Below, one piece after another: positions 36,881-45,064 of a stretch of 64,000 nt of DNA (its first letter is position 1; every line of letters starts with the position of its first letter). The DNA is from Rhodoferax lacus. GTDB taxonomy: Bacteria > Pseudomonadota > Gammaproteobacteria > Burkholderiales > Burkholderiaceae_C. The stretch lies in contig NZ_QFZK01000007.1 in NCBI RefSeq assembly GCF_003415675.1, forward strand, positions 124,001 through 188,000. The letters are read 5' to 3'. The notes beneath the pieces are model-generated. The model worked only from the letters and a program-made list of their open reading frames with translations, searched no databases and had not been told where the DNA came from. The translations under genes and the position numbers were made by a program.

Positions 36881-37435
36881 CTAGCGCTTGTAAAAGGACA
36901 GAGTGACTTCACCCAGGCGCACGCCAAACTTGCTCATGGTGGCCTTGTTGAGCATCACGCGCTCGCCCATCAGGTACATCCAGTCGTCAAACTGCACTTC
37001 GTAGACCTTGCCATCCACCGGCAGGCTCAGGGTGTAGTTCCAGTGCAGCGCATTGCCGCGGCTCTCTCCCTGGGCCTGGCCCACCACATCGTCGGCGCGG
37101 CCGGTGAAACGTCCGTCAGCCAGGCGGGTGAGGTGCCAGACGCGCTTTTGCTTGCTGCCGTCGGAGTAGGTGAAGTCCTCGTCCAGCGTGCCCTCATTGC
37201 CCTGCCAGCTGCACACCATCACCACGCTGAAGCGTTTGACCACCGTGCCCGAGCGGTCGGTGAAGACGCCATACGCGTCGAGCGTGCCGTTGAAGTACTG
37301 CTGCAGGTCCAGCACCGGTTTTTCGTTGGCATAGCTCTCCATCTGCTGGGAGGCGCAGCCGCCCAGGGTCAGGGCCGATGCCAGTGCCAGGCAGGCCAGC
37401 AGCAGGCGTCCGGGTTTCAGAAGGCGAGGTGTCAT
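36881..37435 (-). CDS. DUF3833 lipoprotein
   Basis: The 184-residue protein has a lipoprotein signal peptide ending LASALTLGGCASQ (lipobox Cys at about residue 27). The mature part has DUF3833 features: LQQYFNGTLDAYGVFTDRSG, VMVCSWQGNEGTLDEDFTY and a beta-rich lipocalin-like ending. Start is ATG 37435, overlapping the MFS stop by ATGA. In other bacteria DUF3833 travels with Cfa-like methyltransferase and FAD-oxidoreductase genes, as here. It may carry or bind modified lipid at the envelope; this is inference. Confidence 0.9.
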   Translation of the reverse strand: MTPRLLKPGRLLLACLALASALTLGGCASQQMESYANEKPVLDLQQYFNGTLDAYGVFTDRSGTVVKRFSVVMVCSWQGNEGTLDEDFTYSDGSKQKRVWHLTRLADGRFTGRADDVVGQAQGESRGNALHWNYTLSLPVDGKVYEVQFDDWMYLMGERVMLNKATMSKFGVRLGEVTLSFYKR

Positions 37436-38805
37436 GGTGTCTTTCGGATGATGAGGGTGTAGAGCAGCGTGGCTGCCAGAAGCTTCAGGCCGCAGGGCAG
37501 CAGGCAGTAGGCGATGGTGAGGGTTTGCAGGGCTGCGGCGTCCTGCGCGCCGGGCGTGTAACCCAGCCAGGCCAGCGCGGGCAGGGCAATGCCGGCGGCC
37601 AGGGCCAGGTTGAGCTTGGTGGCAAAGTTCCACCAGCCAAAGTAGGCACCCTCGGCCTGGCCCCGGTCGCCACTGCTGGCAATGGTGCCGGCCAGCAGGG
37701 CGGCTGGCAGCGCCAGGTCGGTGCCCAGCGCCACGCCCGAGAGCGCGCACACCAGCAGGAAGGCGGCAGAGTCGCCAGCGCCCAGCTGGGCGGCAAACAC
37801 AAACACGGCCACTGCCAGCAACATGCCCGCACCCCAGGTGCGTGCCAGGCCGATGCGCTCCACCAGCTTGAGCCACAGCGGAATGGACAGTGCGGCACTC
37901 AGGAAATAGCTGCCCAGAAACAGCGGCTGCATGGCAGCCGTGGCCTGCAGCCGGTCCTGCACAAAAAACAGGATCAGGGTGGCCGGCACCGCGCTGGCAA
38001 TGCCGTTGACCACGAACACCGCCAGAAGCGCACGAAAGGCCGGGCGCGCAAACGGCAGCCAGATGGACGCGCGCCCGAGGCGCGTCGTATCGGCGCTTGC
38101 AGCGGGAGCGGGGATGGGCGAAGTCACCACGTGCGGTGTGTACGAAACCGCAGGGCGAGCTGCCGGGTCTTGGTGCAGGGCAAGCTGCGGGGCCAAGGGT
38201 TTGCGCGCCTGGCGCCAGGCCAGCCAGCCCAGTGCCAGGGCCACAAAGAACAGGGCCGTGGTGGCGGCCATGCCCAACACCAGGGGCGCCACCGAGGCCA
38301 GCACCACACCCAGCAGCCCCAGGCCCTCGCGCCAGGCCACGACGCTGGCGCGTTGTGCCTCGTCACCCCCCAAGCGCGCGCCCCAGGACTGGTGCAGTAT
38401 CGACAAGGCGCTGTAGGCGCCATAGGTCAGCAGCAGGCAGACCGCCGCCCAGGCCAGCAGCGCATTCAGGGAACGCAGCGGCGGAAAAAACAGCAGGGCA
38501 AAGCCCAGGCCCAAGAGCGTGCTGGCCAGTGCCGCCCAGGCCAGCACGGTGCCCGGTGCGCGGGTGAAGAGGTGGTCGCTCCAGCGGCCCAGCAGGGGAT
38601 CTATTACGGCATCCAGCAGGCGCGCTCCCAGCAGCAGCGCGCCCAGTGCAGCCAGGGGCACGCCAAACGCGCGGGCGTAGTAGTTGGGCAGCAGCACATA
38701 CAGGGGCAGCGCCACAAAGGCCAGGGGAAAGCCCATCAGGCCGTAGCGCCAGCCCTCCCGCCAGCCAAAAGTGGCTTCGGGCACCGGCACTGCTGCAGCG
38801 CTCAC
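37432..38805 (-). CDS. MFS transporter (GPH/melibiose-carrier type)
   Basis: The 457-residue protein has twelve predicted hydrophobic segments, starting with YGLMGFPLAFVALPLYVLLP. The GPH-type cytoplasmic motif LLGARLLDAVIDPLLGRWSDHL follows helix two. There is a central loop around residues 200-240. It lies between the chalcone-isomerase-like and DUF3833 genes with 4-bp overlaps on both sides, so it is an integral member of the operon. The substrate is unknown; export or flipping of a lipid-related compound is a guess from context. Confidence 0.9.
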   Translation of the reverse strand: MSAAAVPVPEATFGWREGWRYGLMGFPLAFVALPLYVLLPNYYARAFGVPLAALGALLLGARLLDAVIDPLLGRWSDHLFTRAPGTVLAWAALASTLLGLGFALLFFPPLRSLNALLAWAAVCLLLTYGAYSALSILHQSWGARLGGDEAQRASVVAWREGLGLLGVVLASVAPLVLGMAATTALFFVALALGWLAWRQARKPLAPQLALHQDPAARPAVSYTPHVVTSPIPAPAASADTTRLGRASIWLPFARPAFRALLAVFVVNGIASAVPATLILFFVQDRLQATAAMQPLFLGSYFLSAALSIPLWLKLVERIGLARTWGAGMLLAVAVFVFAAQLGAGDSAAFLLVCALSGVALGTDLALPAALLAGTIASSGDRGQAEGAYFGWWNFATKLNLALAAGIALPALAWLGYTPGAQDAAALQTLTIAYCLLPCGLKLLAATLLYTLIIRKTP

Positions 38806-39470
38806 GCGGGCAATCCCAGCAAAGCCTTGCGCATCTGCGGCTCGCTGCTGGCCTCCGACAACCAGATGCCGAAGAACACGCGGCTGAAATCGGCATCCCG
38901 CACCGCAGGCAAACTGCGGCCGTTGAACCAGAAGCGCGCGCCTACGCCGGGCGTGTGCAAACCCGTGATGCGGTCACCGGCGTTGACGTCCGGAAAGGTC
39001 TGCTCCATGGCCTGCAGCCAGGCCTGCTCGCGCTGGGGGCTGAGCTTGCCCTGGCGCTGCATTTCTTTCAGCGAGCGTTCGGCAATCAAGCGCCCACGCA
39101 GGCTGCGAAAGTAATTCAGCTCCAGCCCAAACGGGCTTTGCGCATAGGCGCTGGGGTTGAAGCCGCTGGGCACCCAGAGCCTGGCCTCGTACACCTGCAG
39201 GCCCAGAAAACGCAGCGTGGCCGAACCCAGTGCCTGCGCGCCGGGCAAGTCGGTGGCCAGTTCGGCGAGCAGCACAGGGGTGGTCAGCGGCGCGTCTGCG
39301 GCCTGGGCAATGTGCAGGCCAACCGGCGTGACGCCCAGTGCCAGGCCGCCCAAAGCACAGACTGCAACTGCCTGCAGGGTGGCTCGACGCGAAAGCATGG
39401 CCGGGCTGGCTGAGCCCTCGCCTGCGGAGCGGCGCGCTGGGGCTGGCAGGCAGGCGCGGGACATGGGCAT
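38802..39470 (-). CDS. Chalcone-isomerase-like exported protein
   Basis: The 222-residue protein has a signal peptide with a twin-Arg-like start (MLSRRATLQAVAVCALGGLALG). Translation may begin at 39470, overlapping the methyltransferase TGA by one base, or at the internal ATG 39398. The mature part matches the chalcone_3 family: LGSATLRFLGLQVYEARLWVP, LNYFRSLRGRLIAERSLKEMQR and ARFWFNGRSLPAVRDADFSRVFFGIWL. Members are not flavonoid enzymes in bacteria; some bind fatty acids. It belongs to the lipid operon. Confidence 0.88.
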   Translation of the reverse strand: MPMSRACLPAPARRSAGEGSASPAMLSRRATLQAVAVCALGGLALGVTPVGLHIAQAADAPLTTPVLLAELATDLPGAQALGSATLRFLGLQVYEARLWVPSGFNPSAYAQSPFGLELNYFRSLRGRLIAERSLKEMQRQGKLSPQREQAWLQAMEQTFPDVNAGDRITGLHTPGVGARFWFNGRSLPAVRDADFSRVFFGIWLSEASSEPQMRKALLGLPA

Positions 39471-40708
39471 CAGGCCAGCGGCTTTTGCAGGGTGTACTGA
39501 ATCACGTCGATGTTGCGCTCGTCAAACGCTGCCTCGCAGTAGGCCAGGTAGAACTCCCAGATGCGCACAAAGCGCTCGTCAAAGCCGTTGGCCAGCACGG
39601 CGGTGCGCTGGGCCAGAAAGCGCTCGCGCCAGCGCCTGAGCGTCTCGGCATAGTCGGTGCCAAAGGCGAAGCTCTCGACCACTTGCAGGCCGGCAGCCTC
39701 GGCCTGTTCCTTGAACACGCGCGGGCAGGGCAGGCAACCGCCGGGGAAGATGTACTGCTGGATGAAGTCGGTGGAGTGGATGTAGCGCTCATAAAGGGCG
39801 TCATCAATCACGATGCTCTGGATGCAGGCGCGCGCACCCGGCTTGAGCAGCCGCGACACCGTGCCAAAGTAGGTGGGCCAGTATTCACGGCCCACGGCCT
39901 CCACCATCTCGATAGAGCAGATGGCATCGAAGGGCGCGTCCTCAATGTCGCGGTAGTCCTGCAGACGCAGCTCGGCGCGGTGGTCCACGCCCAGGCGCTG
40001 CATGCGGGCCTGGGCAAAGGCCAGCTGCTCGGTGCTCAGCGTCACGCCGGTGATGCTGGCGTCCATCCCAGTGGTGGCCATCTCGGCCAGTGCGCCCCAG
40101 CCGCAGCCGATCTCCAGCACGCGGTCACCGGGCTTCACGGCGGCCTGCACCAGGGCGCGGCGCACCTTGGCATCTTGCGCAGCGGCCATGGGTTGGTTCA
40201 GGTCGCCGTTGAAGAGGGCGCTGGAATAGTTCATGGTGGCATCCAGCCACAGGCCATAGAAGCCGTTGCCCAGGTCGTAGTGGGCGTGGATGTTCTTCTG
40301 GCTGTTGGTGCGCGTGTTGCGGTGGAGCAGATGCTTGATGCGGTAGAACAGGCGCCCGGCCCAGCTGCCGAAAAACACGGCGTCCACTTCGGCGCGGTTC
40401 TTCACCAGCACGCGCAGCAAGTCGGTCAGGTTCGGCGTGCTCCAGTCGCCTGCGATATAGCCCTCGGCAAACCCGATGTCGCCAGACTTGAGGGCTGCCG
40501 AACAGACGTTCCAGTTGTGCAGCACCAGGGTGGCATGGGGCAGGGCCTCGCCGCCAAAGCGTTGCATGCTGCCATCGGGCAACTGCACGGTCAGGCTGCC
40601 GTGTGTCAGGCGCTGCAGCAGCTTGAAGACAGTGCGTGCGGCTGCCGGAGTGCCGCGTGGCAGGGTGAAAGAGGTGCTGCGGCTGGAGGCCAGGGTGTTG
40701 GTGTTCAT
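39470..40708 (-). CDS. Cfa-like SAM-dependent fatty-acid methyltransferase
   Basis: The 412-residue protein of the cyclopropane-fatty-acyl-phospholipid synthase family (from MNTNTLASSRSTSFTLP) has an N-terminal lipid-binding region. Its SAM site reads KVRRALVQAAVKPGDRVLEIGCGWGALAE, followed by GVTLSTEQLAFAQARMQ and IEMVEAVGREYWPTYF. A C-terminal part has FIQQYIFPGGCLPCPRVF. Such enzymes add a methylene or methyl to acyl double bonds. With the FAD-oxidoreductase and DUF1365 genes it resembles the furan or methylated fatty acid clusters of alphaproteobacteria rather than a lone stress cfa. Confidence 0.92.
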   Translation of the reverse strand: MNTNTLASSRSTSFTLPRGTPAAARTVFKLLQRLTHGSLTVQLPDGSMQRFGGEALPHATLVLHNWNVCSAALKSGDIGFAEGYIAGDWSTPNLTDLLRVLVKNRAEVDAVFFGSWAGRLFYRIKHLLHRNTRTNSQKNIHAHYDLGNGFYGLWLDATMNYSSALFNGDLNQPMAAAQDAKVRRALVQAAVKPGDRVLEIGCGWGALAEMATTGMDASITGVTLSTEQLAFAQARMQRLGVDHRAELRLQDYRDIEDAPFDAICSIEMVEAVGREYWPTYFGTVSRLLKPGARACIQSIVIDDALYERYIHSTDFIQQYIFPGGCLPCPRVFKEQAEAAGLQVVESFAFGTDYAETLRRWRERFLAQRTAVLANGFDERFVRIWEFYLAYCEAAFDERNIDVIQYTLQKPLA

Positions 40709-40729
40709 GGGGGGCATGCGGGTGGGGCT

Positions 40730-41524
40730 CTAGCGGGAAACAAAACTTGCGGGCAGCGCAGGCTTGCCAAAAAACGGCACGCGCTTGAGCGCCAGCTTGA
40801 CCGCCTGCCAGTGGATGCGTGCCAGCACGCCCCAGGTCATGGCGGGGTAACGCCACAGCGCGCGGCGCGCACTGGCAGCGGTCAGCGCTTCCAGCGTGCC
40901 GCTGACGCTGGTTTGCAGCAGCGGGCCCTGGTCGTCGTCGTAATCGATGCGGGCCAGCGTGTGGCGGTGTTCGGCGTCGAGCATAAAACGGAAACGGTAG
41001 CCGCCCTGCACATCGCAAAACGGCGAGACATGGAAGACCTTGTCGGCCCGCAGCTCGGCGCCATAGACCGGCTGGTCCAGCAGATAGCAATGGCGCTGGC
41101 CAAAGGTGTTGTTCACCTCCACCACAATGGCGCGCAGCGTGCCGTCCTGGCGCTGGCAGTACCAGAAGCTCACCGGCTTGAAGGTAAAGCCCAGCACGCG
41201 CGGGTAGGTGTGCAGCCAGACTTCGCCGGTGGCGTCCGCAATGCCCTGCGACAGCAACAGCGCATCCAGCCAGGCCAGGGCGCCACCGGCCTCTGGCCCG
41301 CGGCCGTCGCCATGGTCGGCATCAAAAAAGCTCAGCGCCGCGCGGCGGTTGCGCGCCAGGGCGCCCGGTCCGTTGAGCTGCAGGCTGCGCATGGGCAGCA
41401 GCAAAAAGTAGGTGGGGTAGTTAAAGGCATTGGCCACGGGCTTGAGGCGGCGGTGGCGCACCTGGCCGAAGCCGATCAGGGCGCTGACCGGGCCGGGGCT
41501 TTCCATGGGTGCTGCAGAGGGCAT
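40730..41524 (-). CDS. DUF1365 protein
   Basis: The 264-residue protein from ATG 41524 (MPSAAPMESPGPVSALIGFG) has the DUF1365 hallmarks: GQVRHRRLKPVANAFNYPTYFLLLPM, YPRVLGFTFKPVSFWYC, VVEVNNTFGQRHCYLL and KVFHVSPFCDVQGGYRFRF. An alternative in-frame start at 41506 is possible. It begins 5 bp after the FAD-oxidoreductase stop. DUF1365 consistently accompanies Cfa-like genes and is thought to act on lipid; its reaction is not established to my knowledge. Confidence 0.92.
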   Translation of the reverse strand: MPSAAPMESPGPVSALIGFGQVRHRRLKPVANAFNYPTYFLLLPMRSLQLNGPGALARNRRAALSFFDADHGDGRGPEAGGALAWLDALLLSQGIADATGEVWLHTYPRVLGFTFKPVSFWYCQRQDGTLRAIVVEVNNTFGQRHCYLLDQPVYGAELRADKVFHVSPFCDVQGGYRFRFMLDAEHRHTLARIDYDDDQGPLLQTSVSGTLEALTAASARRALWRYPAMTWGVLARIHWQAVKLALKRVPFFGKPALPASFVSR

Positions 41525-41529
41525 GGGCT

Positions 41530-42843
41530 TCAGGCTGCCAGGCGTTCGGCCATTTGAACGGACGCGGGCAGCGTGTCCATGATGCGGCGTGCCACATCCA
41601 GCCCCGAGGCCAGACCGTCCTCGTGAAAACCGTAGCCGGTCCAGGCGCCGCAAAAGTAGGTGCTGTTCTGGCCCTGCAAGGCGGGCAGGCGCTTTTGCGC
41701 CTCGATGGCGGCCAGGTCAAACACCGGGTGCTCGTAGGCATAGCTGCCCAGCACCTGTGCCGGGTCAATGGGTGCCAGCGGGTTGAGCGACACCACCACG
41801 CTTTGCTGGAACGGCAAGGGCTGCAGCAGGTTGAGCAGGTAGTGCAGACAGACCGTGGACTGCTCCTGTGCCCGGGTGGCTGCGCGCTGGTAGTTCCACG
41901 CCGCCCAGGCGCGGCGTTTCTGCGGCAGCACCGAGGTGTCGGTGTGCAGCACGGCCAGATTGGGCTGGTAGCGGATGGCGCCCAGCGTGGCGCGCTCGGC
42001 CGGGCTGGCATCGGAAAGCAGGCGCAGCGACTGGTCGGAGTGGCAGGCCAGCACCACGCGGTCAAAGCGTTCGGTGTGGCCCGCCGAGGACACCAACACG
42101 CCCTGGGCATCACGCCGGATGTGGGTCACAGGCGTATGCAGGCGTTTGTCCTGCAGGCGCGACACGATCTTGTCCACATAGCTGCGTGCGCCACCAGCCA
42201 CGGTCCACCATTGCGGCCGGTTGCTGACCTGGATCAGGCCGTGGTTGTGGCAGAAGCGGATCATGGTGGCCACCGGGAACTGCAGCATCTGGTCGGTCGG
42301 ACAGCTCCAGATGCAGCCCAGCATGGGCAGGAAGTACCAGTCCCTGAACACCGTGGAAAAACCATGCTGTTGCAGGAAGGCCGACAGGGGTTGCGTCAGC
42401 TCGCCCTCCAAGCCGCTTTCGGCCAGACGGGTGGCCAGTTGGTTGAAGCGCAGCACCTCGCGCAGCATTTGCAGAAAGCGCGGGTTCAGCAGGTTGCGGC
42501 GCTGGGCAAACACGGTGTTGAGTGAAGAGCCGCTCCACTCCAGCGGCCGGCCCGTGTCCCTGGGCACCTGCACCGAAAAAGACATGTCGGACTTGGCCGT
42601 GGCCACGCCGAGCTCGGCAAACAAGGCGATCAGCTTGGGGTAGGTGCGTTCGTTGAACACCAGAAAGCCGGTGTCCACCCCGTGGGTGACGGGCCCCGTG
42701 GGTCCGGGCAGGGTCACATCCACGGTATGGGTGTGGCCGCCAAAGTAGTCGCCGGCCTCGAACAGGGTCAGGTGGGCGTGGTCGCGCAGGGTGTGCGCGG
42801 CAGAGAGGCCGGAGATGCCGGAGCCAATAATTGCAATTTTCAT
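41530..42843 (-). CDS. FAD-dependent amine-oxidase-like oxidoreductase
   Basis: The 437-residue flavoprotein begins MKIAIIGSGISGLSAAHTLR, a dinucleotide-binding motif. It contains VTHGVDTGFLVFNERTYPKL and a C-terminal FAD motif, TYFCGAWTGYGFHEDGLASG. It is related to phytoene desaturase/amine oxidase proteins next to DUF1365 and cfa genes. It is the first gene of the eight-gene minus-strand operon (42843 to 35643). A likely role is desaturation or oxidation of the modified acyl chain; this is inferred from context. Confidence 0.92.
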   Translation of the reverse strand: MKIAIIGSGISGLSAAHTLRDHAHLTLFEAGDYFGGHTHTVDVTLPGPTGPVTHGVDTGFLVFNERTYPKLIALFAELGVATAKSDMSFSVQVPRDTGRPLEWSGSSLNTVFAQRRNLLNPRFLQMLREVLRFNQLATRLAESGLEGELTQPLSAFLQQHGFSTVFRDWYFLPMLGCIWSCPTDQMLQFPVATMIRFCHNHGLIQVSNRPQWWTVAGGARSYVDKIVSRLQDKRLHTPVTHIRRDAQGVLVSSAGHTERFDRVVLACHSDQSLRLLSDASPAERATLGAIRYQPNLAVLHTDTSVLPQKRRAWAAWNYQRAATRAQEQSTVCLHYLLNLLQPLPFQQSVVVSLNPLAPIDPAQVLGSYAYEHPVFDLAAIEAQKRLPALQGQNSTYFCGAWTGYGFHEDGLASGLDVARRIMDTLPASVQMAERLAA

Positions 42844-42862
42844 GGTTTTGAACTTTGCGGTT

Positions 42863-42900
42863 ATTTTGTGACTGATTGGTATTTTTTCAAATCAATCAGT
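42863..42900 (-). promoter_or_regulatory. Candidate promoter with inverted repeat before the lipid operon
   Basis: On the minus strand TTGAAA (plus positions 42885-42890) and CAAAAT (42863-42868) are spaced by 16 bases, a fair sigma-70 match. A perfect 8-bp inverted repeat, ACTGATTG (42871-42878) and CAATCAGT (42893-42900), overlaps the -35 box and spacer, a typical place for a repressor or MerR-type activator. No regulator gene is adjacent. Confidence 0.5.
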
Positions 42901-42977
42901 ACAAAAGCCCTCAAACATTCTTGGGTATTGGCAGCCCTGCGCGCTGCTGCGCGCTTCGGTATGGCGCTGAACCGGCC

Positions 42978-44207
42978 TTACCAGCTGCGGTCGGAGGCCA
43001 GTGTCTGGGTCAGGGGCAGCAGCCGGTCGAGCTGAATTTGCACTTTGACGTCACTGTGCGGGACGCTGGCCACCACGCGGTAGTCTTTGTTGCTGGTATC
43101 GCGCACCGCATGTTCGCTGGTGGCCATGCCACTGCGGTTGAGCACCACCGCCACGCGCGGGGTGCTGGTGTTGGAGCCGCGGCGCACCACCACCGCCACT
43201 TCTTCCGAGGCCAGCTTCACATAGGCGCCGGGCTGGTAGATACCCACGGCCTTGATCAGCGCGGCACCGGCCTCGTCGACCTGCTTGTTTTCATCAAAGT
43301 AGCAGGCCTGCATGGCTACAGCGGGGCTGACCGGCGGGCGCGTCAGCCGGGGCGAAAGCCGCGCGGCAAACATGTCGGCACGCTGGATCAGCCGCGCCAG
43401 CCGCTGGGCCGGGGTCTTGCTGCGCAGCGGGCCCGGCAACAGTGCGTGGTGGGCGGCCACGGCTTCCAGCCAGGTGCTGTCGCTCACGCCAAGGGCTTTG
43501 AGCAGTTCCACCGATGCCTGGGGATGGGCGTCAATCAGCGCCTGCTGTCCCGGCTCTGGTGGCCTTTTTTGCAGGGTCAGGCGGTCCTGCAGCTCGGTCA
43601 TGCCAATGTTCATGGTCAAAGCCGACTTGCGCAGCAGTGTTTCCACCGGTTCGGGCCAGTTCAGCACCTCGCGGGCAGCCAGGCCGCACATCACACTCAC
43701 CAGCATGGCATGGGTGGCGCTGTACATCTCGGTTTCGCTGGCCGAGAGCTGGATCAGGGCAAACAGCACACCGTTGGGGTTGCGCTGGGATTCCTGGCTC
43801 AGGGTCTGGTGCACATTGTCCAGGCGCTCGGCAAAGGATTCGCTTTGCGGGTCGCGCAGCAGGCGGAGGGCCTGCACCTGCAGATCGCCCCAGGCCAGCT
43901 TCGTCGGTGCGTCTACCGTGCGTTTGACCGCCTTGTCCACCTGCAGCTTGGATCCGGCGATTTCGCCAATCGATTTGTCCTTGCGCATCAGGGTCTGCAG
44001 CTGGTCCACATAGGCCTTGCGCAGGGCGTCGGCATCCATGCCGTCAATGAATACGCCGCCAGGGCGCTTGTAAAAGTGGGCCAGGTCGTCCTTGGAGCGA
44101 ACGACATAGCGCTTGCTGGCCAGCAGCACCCCATCCTTGTCGACCAGGTCACATGGCAGCGGGTATCCAATGCGGACGGAGTCGATTTCGATCGGTATGA
44201 GGTTCAT
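42978..44207 (-). CDS. HD-GYP-related protein with degenerate active site
   Basis: The 409-residue protein has an N-terminal DUF3391-like part (MNLIPIEIDSVRIGYPLPCDLVDKDG) and a central HD-GYP-like fold. YSATHAMLVSVMCGLAARE replaces the usual H-S-x2-V helix, LTMNIGMTELQDR stands where HDxGK is expected, and VAAHHALLPGPL replaces HHExxDGxGYP. The metal-binding HD and the GYP residues are therefore missing, so c-di-GMP hydrolysis is unlikely. A C-terminal beta domain (GAYVKLASEEVAVVVRRG) follows. It may be a c-di-GMP sensor or a scaffold. Confidence 0.8.
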   Translation of the reverse strand: MNLIPIEIDSVRIGYPLPCDLVDKDGVLLASKRYVVRSKDDLAHFYKRPGGVFIDGMDADALRKAYVDQLQTLMRKDKSIGEIAGSKLQVDKAVKRTVDAPTKLAWGDLQVQALRLLRDPQSESFAERLDNVHQTLSQESQRNPNGVLFALIQLSASETEMYSATHAMLVSVMCGLAAREVLNWPEPVETLLRKSALTMNIGMTELQDRLTLQKRPPEPGQQALIDAHPQASVELLKALGVSDSTWLEAVAAHHALLPGPLRSKTPAQRLARLIQRADMFAARLSPRLTRPPVSPAVAMQACYFDENKQVDEAGAALIKAVGIYQPGAYVKLASEEVAVVVRRGSNTSTPRVAVVLNRSGMATSEHAVRDTSNKDYRVVASVPHSDVKVQIQLDRLLPLTQTLASDRSW

Positions 44208-44296
44208 GGCTTGAAAAGATTATGCCCGGCCCGTGGCGTTCGAGCCTTGGAATAAGACCCATAACGCCTCCCATACTGCCCTGCTAGCATCTTGCT

Positions 44297-44791
44297 ATGC
44301 AAGCCCTAAATTCTCCCCCCGCCTTTTTGCAAAAAATCCACCCCCGCGGCGAACTGGCTGCGGCCCTGCAGGCGCTGCCCCGGCCCTGGGTGTTTACCAA
44401 CGGCGTGTTTGACGTGCTGCACCGTGGCCATGTGGTCTATCTGGCCCAGGCCCGCGCCCTGGGCGGCAGCCTGATCGTGGCGCTCAATACCGATGCCTCG
44501 GTCAAGCGCTTGGGCAAGGGCGATGACCGGCCCCTGAACAAGGACGCCGACCGCGCCATCGTCATGGCCTCGCAGGAATCGGTCAGTCTGGTGACGTGGT
44601 TCGACGAGGACACGCCGCAGGAAATCATCGGCGAGATCCGCCCCGACATTCTGGTCAAGGGGGGCGACTACGACATGGCCAAGCTGCCTGAGACCCGGTT
44701 GGTGGAGAGTTGGGGTGGGCATGCGCTGGCGCTGCCTTTTGTGGCGGGGTACTCGACTACGCAGTTGGTGAACCGGATTCGGGCGGGTTGA
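44297..44791 (+). CDS. rfaE2: D-glycero-beta-D-manno-heptose 1-phosphate adenylyltransferase
   Basis: The 164-residue cytidylyltransferase-fold enzyme makes ADP-heptose for LPS inner core. It has the nucleotide-binding TNGVFDVLHRGHVVYLAQAR, RPLNKDADRAIVMASQESV, EDTPQEIIGEIRPDILVKGGDY and the closing GYSTTQLVNRIR. Only the C-terminal half of HldE is present here, the standalone RfaE2 form typical of Burkholderiales; the kinase is presumably elsewhere. Its 3' end faces glnE across a 273-bp gap with a conserved-core hairpin. Confidence 0.96.
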   Translation: MQALNSPPAFLQKIHPRGELAAALQALPRPWVFTNGVFDVLHRGHVVYLAQARALGGSLIVALNTDASVKRLGKGDDRPLNKDADRAIVMASQESVSLVTWFDEDTPQEIIGEIRPDILVKGGDYDMAKLPETRLVESWGGHALALPFVAGYSTTQLVNRIRAG

Positions 44792-44839
44792 GTTTGTATC
44801 TTTCCATTTGAAAGACACCCCGTCCCCCGCCGGTCATTG

Positions 44840-44882
44840 GCGCGCGCTGCTTTGCCATACCGTAAACCCGTGAGCGGCGCGC
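44840..44882. repeat. Possible decayed partner hairpin upstream of copy E
   Basis: GCGCGCGCT (44840-44848) can pair, with a one-base bulge, with AGCGGCGCGC (44873-44882), leaving a 24-base loop, the same loop length as copies A-D. The loop shares only scattered bases with the conserved core (TTTG, TACC, TGAG). It may be an eroded member of the family, or unrelated. Confidence 0.3.
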
Positions 44883-44931
44883 TATGTACCAGGCTTCTTG
44901 GCTGTGGATGACCGTGGAGCGCCTATGGTTC

Positions 44932-45007
44932 GCGGGCTGGGTGGTGTGGGCGGTTGACGATTTGCGGTACTCCGCTATGAGGAAACTGCCCACACCACCC
45001 AGCCCGC
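44932..45007 (-). repeat. Variable-stem/conserved-core hairpin, copy E (diverged core)
   Basis: A perfect 20-bp stem (44932-44951 with 44988-45007) encloses 36 bases. In the minus orientation the core (44956-44982) keeps CCTCATA and AAATCG. Its apical hairpin is GCGG/CCGC with AGTA instead of TGCG/CGCA with GGTA, so pairing is kept although the bases changed. It lies between convergent rfaE2 and glnE. A 13-base piece of its right end, CCGCAGCGAGAGA (45004-45016), is repeated at 45033-45045. Confidence 0.85.
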
Positions 45008-45064
45008 AGCGAGAGAGCCAACGCCTCTAAGTCCGCAGCGAGAGAAACAAAGCCTCTCAATCAA

